From assembly GCA_047967505.1 (NCBI GenBank), contig CM106538.1: a DNA stretch of 64,000 nt. One strand, given 5' to 3'. The first letter of the stretch is position 1; every line of letters starts with the position of its first letter. A model generated the notes under the pieces. The model did no database searches, had not been told where the DNA came from, and saw only the letters and a program-made list of their open reading frames with translations. Of the stretch, positions 48,491 to 58,189 are shown in pieces. A program made the translations under genes and the position numbers. Source of the DNA: Dipteris shenzhenensis (lineage: Eukaryota; Polypodiophyta; Polypodiopsida; Gleicheniales).

Positions 48491-49319
48491 TGCAATCTCT
48501 CCTTTGCTCTCTCTCTCTCTCTCTCCAAAACACACTAGGGCCCAGGACAATCGTCAGGCTGGACCCCCCCGAAGGCTTTATTCATGAAGAGAGAATCTTA
48601 GTACAATAGTTCAGCGTGGAAGCTGCTGCCACCAAATCCAAACGTGAAATCCTTTTTACAAAGAGCTCATGGCTCCATAATTTAGCAACATGCCAAGTGT
48701 CAAAATAACTAGCTAAAATTTAGTACATGCCACAAAGGGCAATCTCTAGGGTCTTCGATGTTCCTTGGTCACACGAACATCTTTTGGTCACTTACTAAGC
48801 TTCTTAGCGCTTGGGAAATCAAGCTTTCTTAGTACTTGAAACAATTAATTAAAGCGCACCACCATGGCACCCATTAATTGTTAGCGCTTTTGCATGCAAA
48901 TAATAGACTGTGGACTAATCCTAGTCACGGTGGGCGTCCCCACTGAACATATGTGCACACATAATATAAAACATTTCTTTGGTTGACCGAGGTCAACCCT
49001 CTTGATCATGATTAAGGGGCTTTGACCAATGGTTGAGGCGCCTTAATTTTGATCAAGTCTCTCCAACCGAAGTTGGCACAACTCTCCAACCGAAGTTGGT
49101 ACATCTTGGTTAACCGCAGTTAACCCTCTTAGTATAAACCAAGTCTTCCTGCAAAGTCAGGCTTACTTGACCGAAGTCAAGTATCTTTGACCGTAGTCAA
49201 TTCTTTGACCAATAGAAGAACTCCTTTGACCATAATTAACCTAGATGGAAAACTCTTTAATTATGATCAAATAAATGGTCAACTGTACTTTGACTTAGGA
49301 TATTTACATTGTGGTGACA
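48491..49319 (-). repeat. gypsy 3' LTR
   Basis: 829 bp, TG...CA. Over ~165 bases from 48533 it differs from the right LTR at about 11 positions by eye. It carries a striking series of short palindromes (see 48981-49200). Confidence 0.92.
48981..49200. promoter_or_regulatory. cluster of six co-varying short palindromes with W-box halves
   Basis: GGTTGACCGAGGTCAACC (48981-48998), CCAACCGAAGTTGG (49063-49076 and 49086-49099), GGTTAACCGCAGTTAACC (49108-49125), TACTTGACCGAAGTCAAGTA (49164-49183) and TTGACCGTAGTCAA (49187-49200) share the centre ACCGNNGT while their arms change in complementary pairs. TTGACC is the W-box core bound by WRKY factors. The same array is in the right LTR with some C-to-T losses. 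Confidence 0.75.
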
Positions 49320-49335
49320 TCCCCTCGGTTTCTAA
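49320..49335 (-). promoter_or_regulatory. gypsy polypurine tract
   Basis: On the minus strand GAAACCGAGGGGA lies directly before the TG of the 3' LTR. Confidence 0.75.
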
Positions 49336-49389
49336 TCAGTTGACCTCAACTGAAAAGCTTTCTTGTAAATTTCCAAAAGCTGTGGATGA

Positions 49390-49785
49390 TCAGTCAACAT
49401 GTCCTCATCTATCCACTTGGTTGAACTTTACAAGATACCTGTAAAATTCCTTGCCCTGAGAGCCTTTGCATACAATATGGTACACAATCTGCTCTGGTTG
49501 AAGGACTTCCTCCAACTCATCCACTTATGGTGGGTCCTCTCATATTGGCTCTGTAGGTTCTGGCCCCTGGAATTTCTTTAGAAGACTCACATGGAATGCA
49601 TTGTGAATGCTCCAATGCTTTGGCAATGCCAACCTAAATGCAACCTCATTTATTTCTTCTGTAACCCTGAGAGGACCATAGTACCTGGGAGATAACTTTG
49701 CATACACTTTTTGTTTGCCAACTTGTGGAGCCTAGCTTTCTCGAACTTCAAAAGTACCCAATCCCTTTCCTTGAGATCTAACTGT
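49390..49785 (-). pseudogene. gypsy integrase C-terminus and chromodomain-like tail
   Basis: Minus-strand text KVYAKLSPRYYGPLRVTEEI followed by NEVAFRLALPKHWSIHNAFH and VSLLKKF is the conserved C-terminal integrase region of plant gypsy elements. It is followed by EFYRYLVKFNQVD and, after a frame change, DEDMLTDHPQL, resembling the YLVKW...W region of a chromodomain that targets integration to chromatin. Stops interrupt both parts. Confidence 0.78.
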
Positions 49786-49974
49786 CTCCAATGCTTATTT
49801 GCAGCTCTTGTATGCTTTTCTTGAGACCTTTCAATTGCTGTCTAGACTTGGCTGAAAGAAACTCAGTACGAAGACTTTGTATAAATGGATGCTCAAGTAT
49901 GTGTGGGTGTGTGGATTTGTATGTGTGAGAGCATATTTTTATACTATGGTCTACACCCATTGTTGGACGCTGGT

Positions 49975-50277
49975 GACGTCAGTGGGGATGTCATAGTAGC
50001 TAGTCCTTGCTATGCATGATGGAGTTTATGGTTTTCAACCTTGTGACTATCATGAGATTGAAACTGCACTATGTTGTGTTTTAAGAGGATGAGTTGGGAA
50101 TGCTCCTAGGTTTATCTAGGTGTATTGGCTGAAAGCTGTCTGGAGGTCTCTCACAAACTGATCAGCTGCAAAAGTATCATCTTTGGTCCTTAGGATAGGT
50201 GGCAGAATCACCTTCCCATAGATGACCTCAAAGGGGGCTTTCCCTGTAGAGCTATGAATTGTATTATTGTAAGCGAG
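49975..50277 (-). repeat. ~300-bp duplication in the gypsy integrase region, copy A
   Basis: From TGACGTCAGTGGGGATGTCA to ATTGTAAGCGAGCTT, nearly identical to 50604-50912. Copy A is interrupted by the CACTA fragment at its right end. Confidence 0.92.
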
Positions 50278-50580
50278 CTTCCTTATTGGGGTCAGTTACA
50301 AATCAATCATCTCTTGGATCCCATGCATATCTTCAAGAATGTGGGGGCTACCATTTGGGCACACTTGGTTGGTTCCAAGGACTCGAGAGGAGTGCGAGAA
50401 GACTTGCGTGCTATGAATAGGATGTCTCGTTTGTGGCCCCAAGTGCATGCTTCAGGAAAAGTTGTCCTCCCGAAAGCAACGTGGATCCTCTCTACGAGGG
50501 AGGAGGCAGAGATCAAGGCAGACATTGCCTCTTTCAAACACCGACAGGGTACATGCGTTGCTTGAAAGGAGCATTTTCAA
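50278..50580 (+). mobile_element. CACTA (En/Spm) transposase fragment captured in the gypsy element
   Basis: A plus-strand frame (opposite to the host element) reads LPYWGQLQINHLLDPMHIFK, NVGATIWAHLVGSKDSRGVR, EDLRAMNRMSRLWPQ, LPKATWILSTREEAEIKADI and ASFKHPTGYMRCLKGAF. DxMHIxKNV, followed by a P-x-x-x-x-LS/T-x-E-E-E segment and the K-x-P-x-GY-x-x-x-LK-x-x-x-S region, matches the Transposase_21 / DUF4218 part of plant CACTA transposases. It lacks termini and catalytic completeness. A frame shift near 50545 separates the last piece. Confidence 0.78.
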
Positions 50581-50603
50581 TGGTAGGTACTTTTCCCAGT
50601 CTG

Positions 50604-50912
50604 ATGACGTCAGTGGGGATGTCATAGTAGCTAGTCCTTGCTATGCATGATGGAGTTTATGGTTTTCAACCTTGTGAGTGACTATCATGAGATTGAAACT
50701 GCACTATGTTGTGTTTTTAGAGGATGAGTTGGGAATGCTCCTAGATTCATCTAGGTGTATTGGCTGAAAGCTGTGTGGAGGTCTCTCACAAACTGATCAG
50801 CTGCAAAAGTATCATCTTTGGTCCTTAGGATAGGTGGCAGAATCACCTTCCCATAGATGACCTCAAAGGGGGCTTTCCTTGTAGAGCTATGAACTGTATT
50901 ATTGTAAGCGAA
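50604..50912 (-). repeat. ~300-bp duplication in the gypsy integrase region, copy B
   Basis: Second copy of 49975-50277, continuing into normal gypsy integrase text. CAATGGTAGGTACTTTTC occurs after the CACTA fragment at ~50579 and after copy B at ~50918, marking the duplicated unit. Confidence 0.92.
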
Positions 50913-50944
50913 CTCTACCAATGGTAGGTACTTTTCTTAGTCTG

Positions 50945-51563
50945 AACCTTGGTCACCCACGTAGCATTTCAGCATATCCAATGCTGTAGACTTTGCTACT
51001 TCACTTTGACCATTTGTCTAGGGATGGAAAGAAGAAGAAAAATTCAGATTCGTGCCCATATTATCAAATAAAGCTCTCCAGAATAGACTGGTCATTCTGG
51101 GATTTCGATCATTGACAATGGACTTAGGCATACCATGGTGCTTAAAGATTTGTGCCATGAAAAGCTTAGCCATATGATCTGCCTTTATGGTTTTGCGAAC
51201 CGGAATGAAATGAGCTTGCTTGCTGAATCTATCAATGATAGTCCAAATCTCATCATTGCTTGACTTAGATCTCGGCAAATCAAAAGTGAAGTCCATTGCA
51301 ATACTTTCTCACGGTGCTTGAGGTACGGGAAGAGGCATAAGTAGGCCAGGTGCATTCCATCTATCATACTTCACTTTCTGACACGTAAGGCATTCGGTAA
51401 CAAACTGATGTATATCTTTCCGCATCCCTGGCCAAAAGAAATACCTCTCTAGTGCTTGAGTTGTTGCTGTTATTCCTCTATGTCCAGCATAGGGAGGTGC
51501 ATGGCATTCTTCCAAAATCTTTTTCCTCATCTCTTGGGTGATGCATAGGCAATCAGCTTTCAT
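50945..51563 (-). pseudogene. gypsy integrase, zinc domain and catalytic core
   Basis: HAPPYAGHRGITATTQALER, YFFWPGMRKDIHQFV and CLTCQKVKYDR form the H2C2 zinc domain. The core follows as IAMDFTFDLPRSKSSNDEIW, TIIDRFSKQAHFIPVRKT, HHGMPKSIVNDRNPRMTS and TNGQSEVAKSTALDMLKCYV, giving the D, D and E of the DDE triad (second motif NDRN instead of the usual SDRD). In-frame stops occur at ~51310 and ~51017. It inserts the element DNA into the host genome. Confidence 0.9.
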
Positions 51564-51577
51564 TAGATACCCATCTT

Positions 51578-52063
51578 TCAGGGAATAGTGACCGGTGGAC
51601 TGCCCCCCTCTTGCATTTGTTGTAAAATCTCACCAAAATCTGCATCATTAGCATATTGCTCCCTCATGCCTTCCAAGTCTTGATGATAAGCAATAGTCAC
51701 ATTGTTGACCTGGGGTCTTTGGGACAAGGCATCTGCCACTCTGTTCCGAACTCCTGGAGTATAGACAACCTGAAAATGATACATTGACAGCATATTTGCC
51801 CATTTCATATGCTTCTCGGAGAATTTTGTTTGAGTCGGAAAATATCTTAGACTTTGGTGATCTGTTTTAACAGTAAAATCTGCACCCAAAAGATAATGCT
51901 TCCATGTATTCACAGCATGAATAACAGCCAACAATTCTTTTTCATAGATTCCGAGGTATCTCTCAGCATCACGCAATCTTCGGCTTTCGTATGCTACTAC
52001 ACTTCCATTTCTGATGCAATGCAGCCCCAACACACTCTCCACAAGCATCGCAATCAACATCAA
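51578..52063 (-). pseudogene. gypsy RNase H
   Basis: NGSVVAYESRRLRDAERYLG, YEKELLAVIHAVNTWKHYLL, TVKTDHQSLRYF and MYHFQVVYTPGVRNRVADAL are typical of Ty3/gypsy RNase H (Glu of YEKELLA, Asp of TDHQSL, Asp of VADAL). A frame shift near 52010-52025 separates it from RT. Confidence 0.92.
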
Positions 52064-52763
52064 AAGGTTGATTAAGATCTAGGACTACAAGAATTGGCTT
52101 TGTAGTCAACTTCTCCTTGAGTGTATTGAATGCTTTCTTCTGTGACATTCCCCATGTGAAGGCTGCATTTTTCTTGGTAAGGTCATGTAGTGGAGCTGCA
52201 ATATCAGCAAAATGCTTGATGAATCTCTTGTAATAGGAGTAGAGTCCCAAAAAACTACGGACTTCATTCATAGTTTTCAGCTCTGGCCATTCTTGGATGG
52301 CTTTGATCTTTGCAAGATCCATCTGTATCCCATTCTTGGATATTATGTGCCCCAGATAATGGATCTCTTCCAAAAAGGTTTCACTTTTCTTGCTGTTGGC
52401 AAAAAGCTGATGATTTCGAAGTTCTTGAAACACCAAAGCAAGATGTTCTTTGTGCTCTTCTTCTGTCTTTGAGAAGACTAGGATATCATCAAAGAAAGTA
52501 CCTGTGAGGTGCCTGTACTTTTGGAAGATGCGATCTATCATTCTATTGAGTGTGGTTGGAGCATTTGTCAACCCAAAAGGCATCACTAAGTATTCATACA
52601 ACCCAAATGTAGTGCGAAAAGCTGTCTTATGCACATCTTGTGGTTGTGTTCTGACTTGATGATAACCACTCTTCAAGTCGATCCTGCTGAAAACTGTTGC
52701 TCCTCTGAGCTGGTCAAGCACATCATCTATGCGTGGTATCAGAAATGTCATGAGGACGTGCAA
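51969..52763 (-). pseudogene. gypsy reverse transcriptase, N-terminally truncated
   Basis: An open frame of more than 240 codons: FLIPRIDDVLDQLRGATVFS, RIDLKSGYHQVR, MPFGLTNAPTTLNRMIDRIF, FFDDILVFSKTEEEHKEHL, YLGHIISKNGIQMD and VRSFLGLYSYYKRFIKHFAD. The catalytic box is FFDD rather than the common YxDD. The fingers region before PRIDD (normally KKDGSWRxCVDYRALN) is missing, replaced by foreign DNA at ~52745. Confidence 0.92.
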
Positions 52764-53700
52764 TTATGGGACTTTTGATTTGTGACTCTTGTAATTTGCA
52801 CATGACTGCCTTGAGTCTCTGGGGTGCGAGGGTCCGGCCATGGTGCGGGACTTGGGAAATTAAAATTCCTAGTGGGTCCTTGGAAATAGTGAATGTGCGC
52901 CCAGTTACTAGGCAATTAATTGCTAGGGCCAAAGTGTGCCAAAAGAGTGGTGCAATTAAAAAACTGCTTTTAGGGGCCAAAAGAGTGGTGCAATAAAAAA
53001 ACACTACTTTTGGGAGCATAGCCCTTCTTTTAGGTTCAGTTGGCCAAAATCAGTTTGAGAGGAGTTAGATCATGAGTTTGGAGCTGCCAGATCCTGCCAG
53101 GTGCTGCTAGAGTCAAATCGCTTTTCACCAGGAGGTTCCAGAGCTTGCTAGGGAAATTCGTTTTTACCCAGGGGTGAGTTTCAGGTGATCCAGAGCTTGC
53201 CAGGGAAATTCATTTTTCCCAGGGGCCATTTTCAGGTGATTTAGAGCCTGCCAGAGAAATTCGTTTTTAGCGGAGGGCCAATTTCGGGTGATCCAGAGCC
53301 TGCCAGGGAAATTTGTTTTTACCCAGGGGCCTGTTTCAAGTGATCAAGGGCCTGCCAAGGAAATTCGTTTTTACCCAGGGGCCAATTCCAGGGGAGATCC
53401 AGGGCCTGTCAAGGAAATTCGTTTTTACCCAGGGGCCAATTCCAGGTGATCTAGCGCCTGCCAGAGCAAATTGCAATTGATCCAGGATCCTATTGCAAGT
53501 GGCGATTTCTGCCAGGGTGTCTGTTTCAGGCTGTTTCAGGTGCCTGCGATTGGTTCTAGGGCTATTCCAGGAGTTCTGGACTTGATCAGGGTCTAGGCTA
53601 CTTAGGGTGAACTGCGACTTGCTTTTTCAAGCTTTCAGGCTCTGCAGGAGATTTCGACCTGATTTTTGGAGCTTTCTGGGTGTTGTGGCTGGTTTTGGTA
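52746..53700. other. foreign segment replacing the gypsy PR-RT junction
   Basis: Between protease-linker text ending near DHQIELMLGSEP and the RT start there is no gypsy coding sequence. The segment contains a short duplication (AAGAGTGGTGCAAT at ~52939 and ~52981) and the 52-bp minisatellite. Origin unknown. Confidence 0.7.
53141..53490. repeat. 52-bp minisatellite, ~7 units
   Basis: Units begin GAGCCTGCCAGGGAAATTCG or a variant at 53141, 53193, 53244, 53296, 53348, 53402 and 53453 (spacing 51-54 bp) and contain TTTTTACCCAGGGGCC and a variable TTCAGGTGATCCA tail. Confidence 0.92.
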
Positions 53701-53739
53701 TCTTTCCAGGCATGGGTGTTCTATTCTAGGGTGTGGCTC

Positions 53740-54330
53740 ACTACCAAGCATTAACTCTATCTGATGATCTTCTGGTCTTTCTGGGGGTAACTCCCATGGC
53801 AAAGCATCTGAAAAACAATCTTTAAAGCTCACAAAAAACAGAAGTTTATCATTTTCTGCATCATTCATTTCAGCATGCGTATCATTTTCTTTTTCTTTTA
53901 CAAAAACCATGTATGCGGAAATTGCAGACTTTATTGCTTTACCACATGTAACATCAGATACAATGGAAATAGTTTCCCCTTTATTCCTAGCAACTAAACG
54001 CTGGTTTTTCCCTCTATGGGTAAAACTCAGCACCCTCTCAGGGTATTCTATCTTTACTTCCTTTCGATGGAACCACGGTGTACCAAGTACAACATCATGC
54101 TGCTTGAGAGGGGAAATTAAGAAGTCCTCTTGATCTATATAACTCTGTACATGGACATGAAGCTTTCCAATCAAAGGAGTAACTTGCACTAGATCCCCAT
54201 GGAACATTTGATCAGCATCAAGAGCTTATCCTAGCTCTTCAATTTTAATCCCTAATCTCAGGGCTAAATCTTCAGGTATGAAATTGTCTGTAGACCCTGG
54301 ATCAAATAGGATTAATGCTTGTTGATCTCT
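53740..54330 (-). pseudogene. gypsy aspartic protease
   Basis: ALILFDPGSTDNF gives a retroviral-type protease active site with DPGST in place of DSGAT (near 54286-54303). The frame continues after a stop: MFHGDLVQVTPLIGKLHVHV and LKQHDVVLGTPWFHRKEV, the second being the usual DxILGxxWL segment. It ends with the linker PPERPEDHQIELMLGSEP before the foreign insertion. Confidence 0.88.
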
Positions 54331-54339
54331 TACCTTTCC

Positions 54340-55650
54340 CTATGATAGCAAAAGCTCTTTTTCCTTTGGGTCTAAGATACTACCCAAAACATTTGGGACT
54401 GCTCCCACCATTGGTCTCGGTGGTACTTGTGGCTTTTTCTGCTCCTTAGAACCCGAAGGCTTCTCAGGGCATTGGGCAGCCATATGCCCCTCTTTCCCAC
54501 ATCTAAAGCATTTCCCATCTCTTCGGAATTCAGCTATTTGTTCAGAAGTGAATTGGGATTTGCCGTTATATGTCTTTGAAAGCTGAGTACCCCTCGGCTT
54601 CTGCGGCTGGAACCCTTTCTTCTCAACCTTGGGATACTCTTTCTTTTCTGATTTTGAAAAATCAGGTTTCTTCCTTTCAGTACCTCCTGCTTGCAAGGAT
54701 GGCACTGTGGCTGGTCTTGCATCTGCACGAGACTGGCTACTGAAGCTGAATGCATAATGTTTGGAATGCTCTTCACCCTCAGAGTATTCACTACTGCCTG
54801 AATTTTTGAATTGAGACCTGCTCTGTACTTTCTCAGTTGGGTTCTTTTGGAGATCTTTTTGAAAGGTGCAGCCTCCAAATAAGCATCCCAAAACTTTTGA
54901 TTGTACACCTCCACTGTATCCCTTGCATCCATATGTAAACTGTCCCAACCTTGAAGGACATGATCTCTGAATTGTTTAGGCATGAACTGCTGGTAGAAGG
55001 CTTTCTTGAAGCTTTTCCACCTCTTTGGGGCTGACCCATCTGTGGTCTGTGCACTCCACCATGCACTAGCTGTCCCTGTCAAGTGCAAGCTGACCATTCT
55101 CAACTTGGAGGATTCTAAAAAGTTTTCTGTACCAAATGCAGCATCAAACTGCCTGATGAACTGCAGTGCCTTCTGTGTATGATCATATTGTCCATTATAG
55201 GTAATAAACCTGACAGATTTACCTCCATCTTTGAATTCCTTAGTCTTGGAAGACTTGCTCTTCCTAGACTTCTTGTGTTTCCTTCTTTTTTTGGATGGTT
55301 TATTTGATGAAGAAGAAGATATAGAAGTTGAGCTTGAAGTAGACAGTAGGGCTTGGAGATCGGTGATGATGCCTTGATCTCTTCCTGCTATGAGACCGTC
55401 CCCTATGAGATCCCTCTCTCTCGAGCTGTGCACGAGAGTGTGCCTCTGGCATTGGCACATCATAAGCTGCATCAGGCATAGTTTCTGCTTGAAACAGATG
55501 CTGAGCTCTTGGATCCCTTGTGAGTTTTTCCATCTCTTGCATACGAATGCATACCATTTGCTCAAATTCTTGCTAAGTTTGCTGCATAGTTCTTTTTCTT
55601 GGATGTGCATCCCTATTTTGTGAATCCCACTGGATAGGTGATTGAGCCAT
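54340..55650 (-). pseudogene. gypsy Gag with zinc knuckle
   Basis: Starts MAQSPIQWDSQNRDAHPRKR at 55650. After a stop it passes an Arg/Ser/His-rich segment (HRGRSHSRKRSRHHHRSP). The capsid-like region reads FIRQFDAAFGTENFLESSKL, SLHLTGTASAWWSAQ and FKKAFYQQFMPKQFRDHVL, typical of the retrotransposon Gag family. The knuckle CFRCGKEGHMAAQC is at 54469-54510. At least two frame changes (near 55300 and 54830-54950) break it. Confidence 0.9.
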
Positions 55651-56937
55651 CTTTCTACAACTTGTCTGAGCTCTACAAGCTCTTACACACTGTGTATGCA
55701 ACTGATACATGCAGCCTTTGCTTTTCAAAGAGAAAATACCTCAACAAGAGGTGTCTACAACGTGTGCTAGTAATGGGCTGTCAACTCAAAGCATAAACCC
55801 ACAAGGTTGCCAAAGCATCAACAACTGTATTGCCCCTTTCCTGGCTACTGCAAAAAGCACTGAGAATGCATCTGATTCCCTTTTTCTGAGCACAAAGGCA
55901 TACATGTCTTTACGTGTGCAAATCTCTGGTTTTTCTGAATTTTCTGTTGCTTTTCTGACAGATAAAGTACTGACAGTGTACCTTTTGACAGGTAAAAGCT
56001 GACAGGAAAAACCGTCTCCTTCGGTTGGTTACACTAACCAGACTGACTAGTTCTGGTTTGGTTAGTCTACAACTAGACTAACTGGACTGGTCACATTTTG
56101 GTTACAGTGACCAGACTAGTCTGGTTGGGTCAAGTTAACTAGATCTCTAACCAGTTCACTAACCAAGGTTAAGTTAGCTTAATCCATGGTCTACCAAATC
56201 AGCCACCTGTTTGCCATGTGTCAGTGCCACGTCAGCATCTGAGTTGGCTGCCACGTGTACTGCCACATCAGCACCACACGTGTGTGCCACGTCATTTGTG
56301 TGCCACGTGTCTATCACCCCGCCATATCAGCTTGGCTGCCACGTCAGCACAGATTTCTACCCAAGGGCATTTGCAAAGGATGAACGTCAGAACTGCTTCG
56401 CGTCATGTCACTGTGAATCTTTCCATTGTATGTATGCCTACGTGAAAGAATAACCGCGCGTGAAGGCGTCTCTCCGTGTCGCTTTTGCATAGAGGCATCA
56501 CTAGTAGAGAATCCCGTTGATGTGTGTGAGTTGCTATACGGATAACGTCTCAGGCAACCTTAAACGATTGCGTTCATCGTGTCAATCCTGACTGTCTCTG
56601 GCAGTTTCAAGCAACGGAACCGCCTCAAGATTGCCTATGCTTCACATCAAGGTCTTGCATCGCCTCACGGACTGCTCCTCTGTGAATTCGCGCGAGCCCT
56701 CGATCTCATTCATCGATTAGTAGCCAACGTCCATGGGATGGTAGTATTGATGCCTTCAATCCTCGACCATTAGAAAAATATCTCTGATGCCATCGCTTGG
56801 GTTTGGGGTACACTATACGTCCAACTCCGAAGTTAATGCTATGCTCTGGGCTTCAACATCAAGATTCAAAATTTGCGTTGGAATTTGGCGTCCAATTCTC
56901 TCAGACCGTCATCTCCAAGGAAAGAGACGAACGAGTG
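55651..56937 (-). other. gypsy 5' leader between primer site and Gag
   Basis: About 1.3 kb of non-coding leader. It contains GGTTAGTCT/AGACTAACC-type repeated words (55990-56180) and a cluster of GCCACGT motifs (56205-56365). No independent gene recognised. Confidence 0.6.
56205..56365. repeat. tandem GCCACGT (ACGT-core) cluster
   Basis: Five intact GCCACGT words plus three degenerate ones (GCCACATCAGC, GCCATATCAGC, GCCATGTGTCAG) in ~150 bp, several forming CACGTG G-boxes or CACGTCAG. It reads as a ~17-22-bp irregular tandem repeat. Confidence 0.75.
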
Positions 56938-56949
56938 GCTCTGATACCA
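56938..56949 (-). promoter_or_regulatory. gypsy primer-binding site (initiator Met tRNA)
   Basis: TGGTATCAGAGC on the minus strand, one base from the end of the 5' LTR. Confidence 0.92.
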
Positions 56950-56950
56950 A

Positions 56951-56993
56951 TGCAATCTCCAGGACAAATCTACTGCAAACATTCTCCCCTTTG

Positions 56994-57032
<39 letters not shown>

Positions 57033-57827
57033 CAAAACACACTAGGGCCCAGGACAATCATCGGGCTAGACCCCCCCCAAGGATTTATTCATGAAGAGAG
57101 AATCTCAGTAGAATAGTTGAGCGTGGAAGCTGTTGCCACCAAATCGAAACGTGAAATCCTTTTTACAAAGAGCTCATGGCTCCATAATTTGGCAACATGC
57201 CAAGTGTCAAAATAACTAGCTAAAATTTAGTACATGCCTCAAAGGGCAATCTCTAGGGTCTTCAATGTTCCTTGGTCACACGAACATCTTTTGGTCGCTT
57301 GCTAAGCTCTTAGTGCTTGGGAAATCAAGCTTTCTTAGTACGTGCAACAATCAATTAAAGCACACCACCATGGCACCCATTAATTGTTAGCGCTTTTGCA
57401 TGTAAATAATAGACTGTGGACTAATCCTAGTCACGGTGGGCGTCCCCATTGAACATATGTGCACACATAACATAAAACACTTCTCTGGTTGACTGAGGTC
57501 AACCCTCTTGATCATGATTAAGGGGCTTTGACCAACGGTTGAGGTGCCTTAATTTTGATCAAGTCTCTCCAATCGAAGTTGGCACAACTCTCCAACCGAA
57601 GTTGGTACTTCTTGGTTAACCGCAGTTAACCCTCTTAGTATAAACCAAGTCTTCTTGACCAAAGTCAGGCTTACTGGACCGAAGTCAAGTATCTTTGACT
57701 GTAGTCAATTCTTTGACCAATAGAAGAACTCCTTTGACCATAATTAACCTAGATGGAAAACTCTTTAATTATGATCAAATAAATGGTCAATTGTACTTTG
57801 ACTTAGGATATTTACATTGTGGTGACA
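56951..57827 (-). repeat. gypsy 5' LTR
   Basis: 877 bp, TG...CA. It is longer than the left copy mainly because of ~30 bp near 56958-56988 and a (TA)n run at ~57012-57031. Confidence 0.92.
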
Positions 57828-57869
57828 ATCTCTCTCCCATATGCTGACTCTGAAGCACAGTCACAACAA

Positions 57870-58165
57870 AACGCGTTTCTTTGGGAAAGAAACGTTTCGA
57901 AATGTTTCTCACATTTCGAACGGTTTCTATGGGAATGAAACGTTTCAAAATGTTTCTCACATTTCGAAACGTTTCTATCCCAAAGAAACGTGTCCAAGGG
58001 TAGTATTACTGGAAACTCTACATGTTAGGCATCATTTGAACATGCCATGTATATGTGGGACATATTTAAGACATTTTTGGCACTAAAAAGTAAAATCAGG
58101 CGTTTCAAAACTTCTGCTTTTTTTTTGAAACGTTTCACGTTTCTACATTTCGAAACGTTTCTGGT
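57870..58165. repeat. array of GAAACGTTTC palindromes
   Basis: Five perfect GAAACGTTTC decamers at 57889, 57937, 57966, 58127 and 58152, linked by related words (CGAAATGTTTCTCACATTTCG, a self-complementary segment, occurs twice in near form). A 150-bp spacer separates the last two. The stretch starts about 40 bp right of the gypsy target duplication. Confidence 0.85.
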
Positions 58166-58189
58166 GACTATGCTTCGAAGTGTAGAATG

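Larger units (their letters stand above)
48491..57827 (-). mobile_element. Ty3/gypsy LTR retrotransposon, 9.3 kb, degraded and rearranged
   Basis: LTRs at 48491-49319 and 56951-57827 begin TGCAATCTC and end TGGTGACA, and are flanked by the target duplication ATCTC (48486-48490 and 57828-57832). The primer site is next to the right LTR and the polypurine tract next to the left one, so the element reads on the minus strand: leader, Gag with CCHC knuckle, protease, RT, RNase H, integrase with H2C2 and core, then a chromodomain-like tail. This order (integrase last) defines Ty3/gypsy, and the tail suggests a chromovirus. Frame breaks, a minisatellite-bearing replacement of the RT start, a tandem duplication and a CACTA fragment show it is dead. 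Confidence 0.93.

Noticed and set aside
49980-50912. Possible second integrase gene next to the gypsy integrase
   Set aside because: It is a tandem duplication of ~300 bp plus a CACTA fragment, not a second gene.
57812-58086. ORFs with repeated KHFETF/NVSHIS peptides
   Set aside because: They are produced on both strands by the GAAACGTTTC palindrome array.
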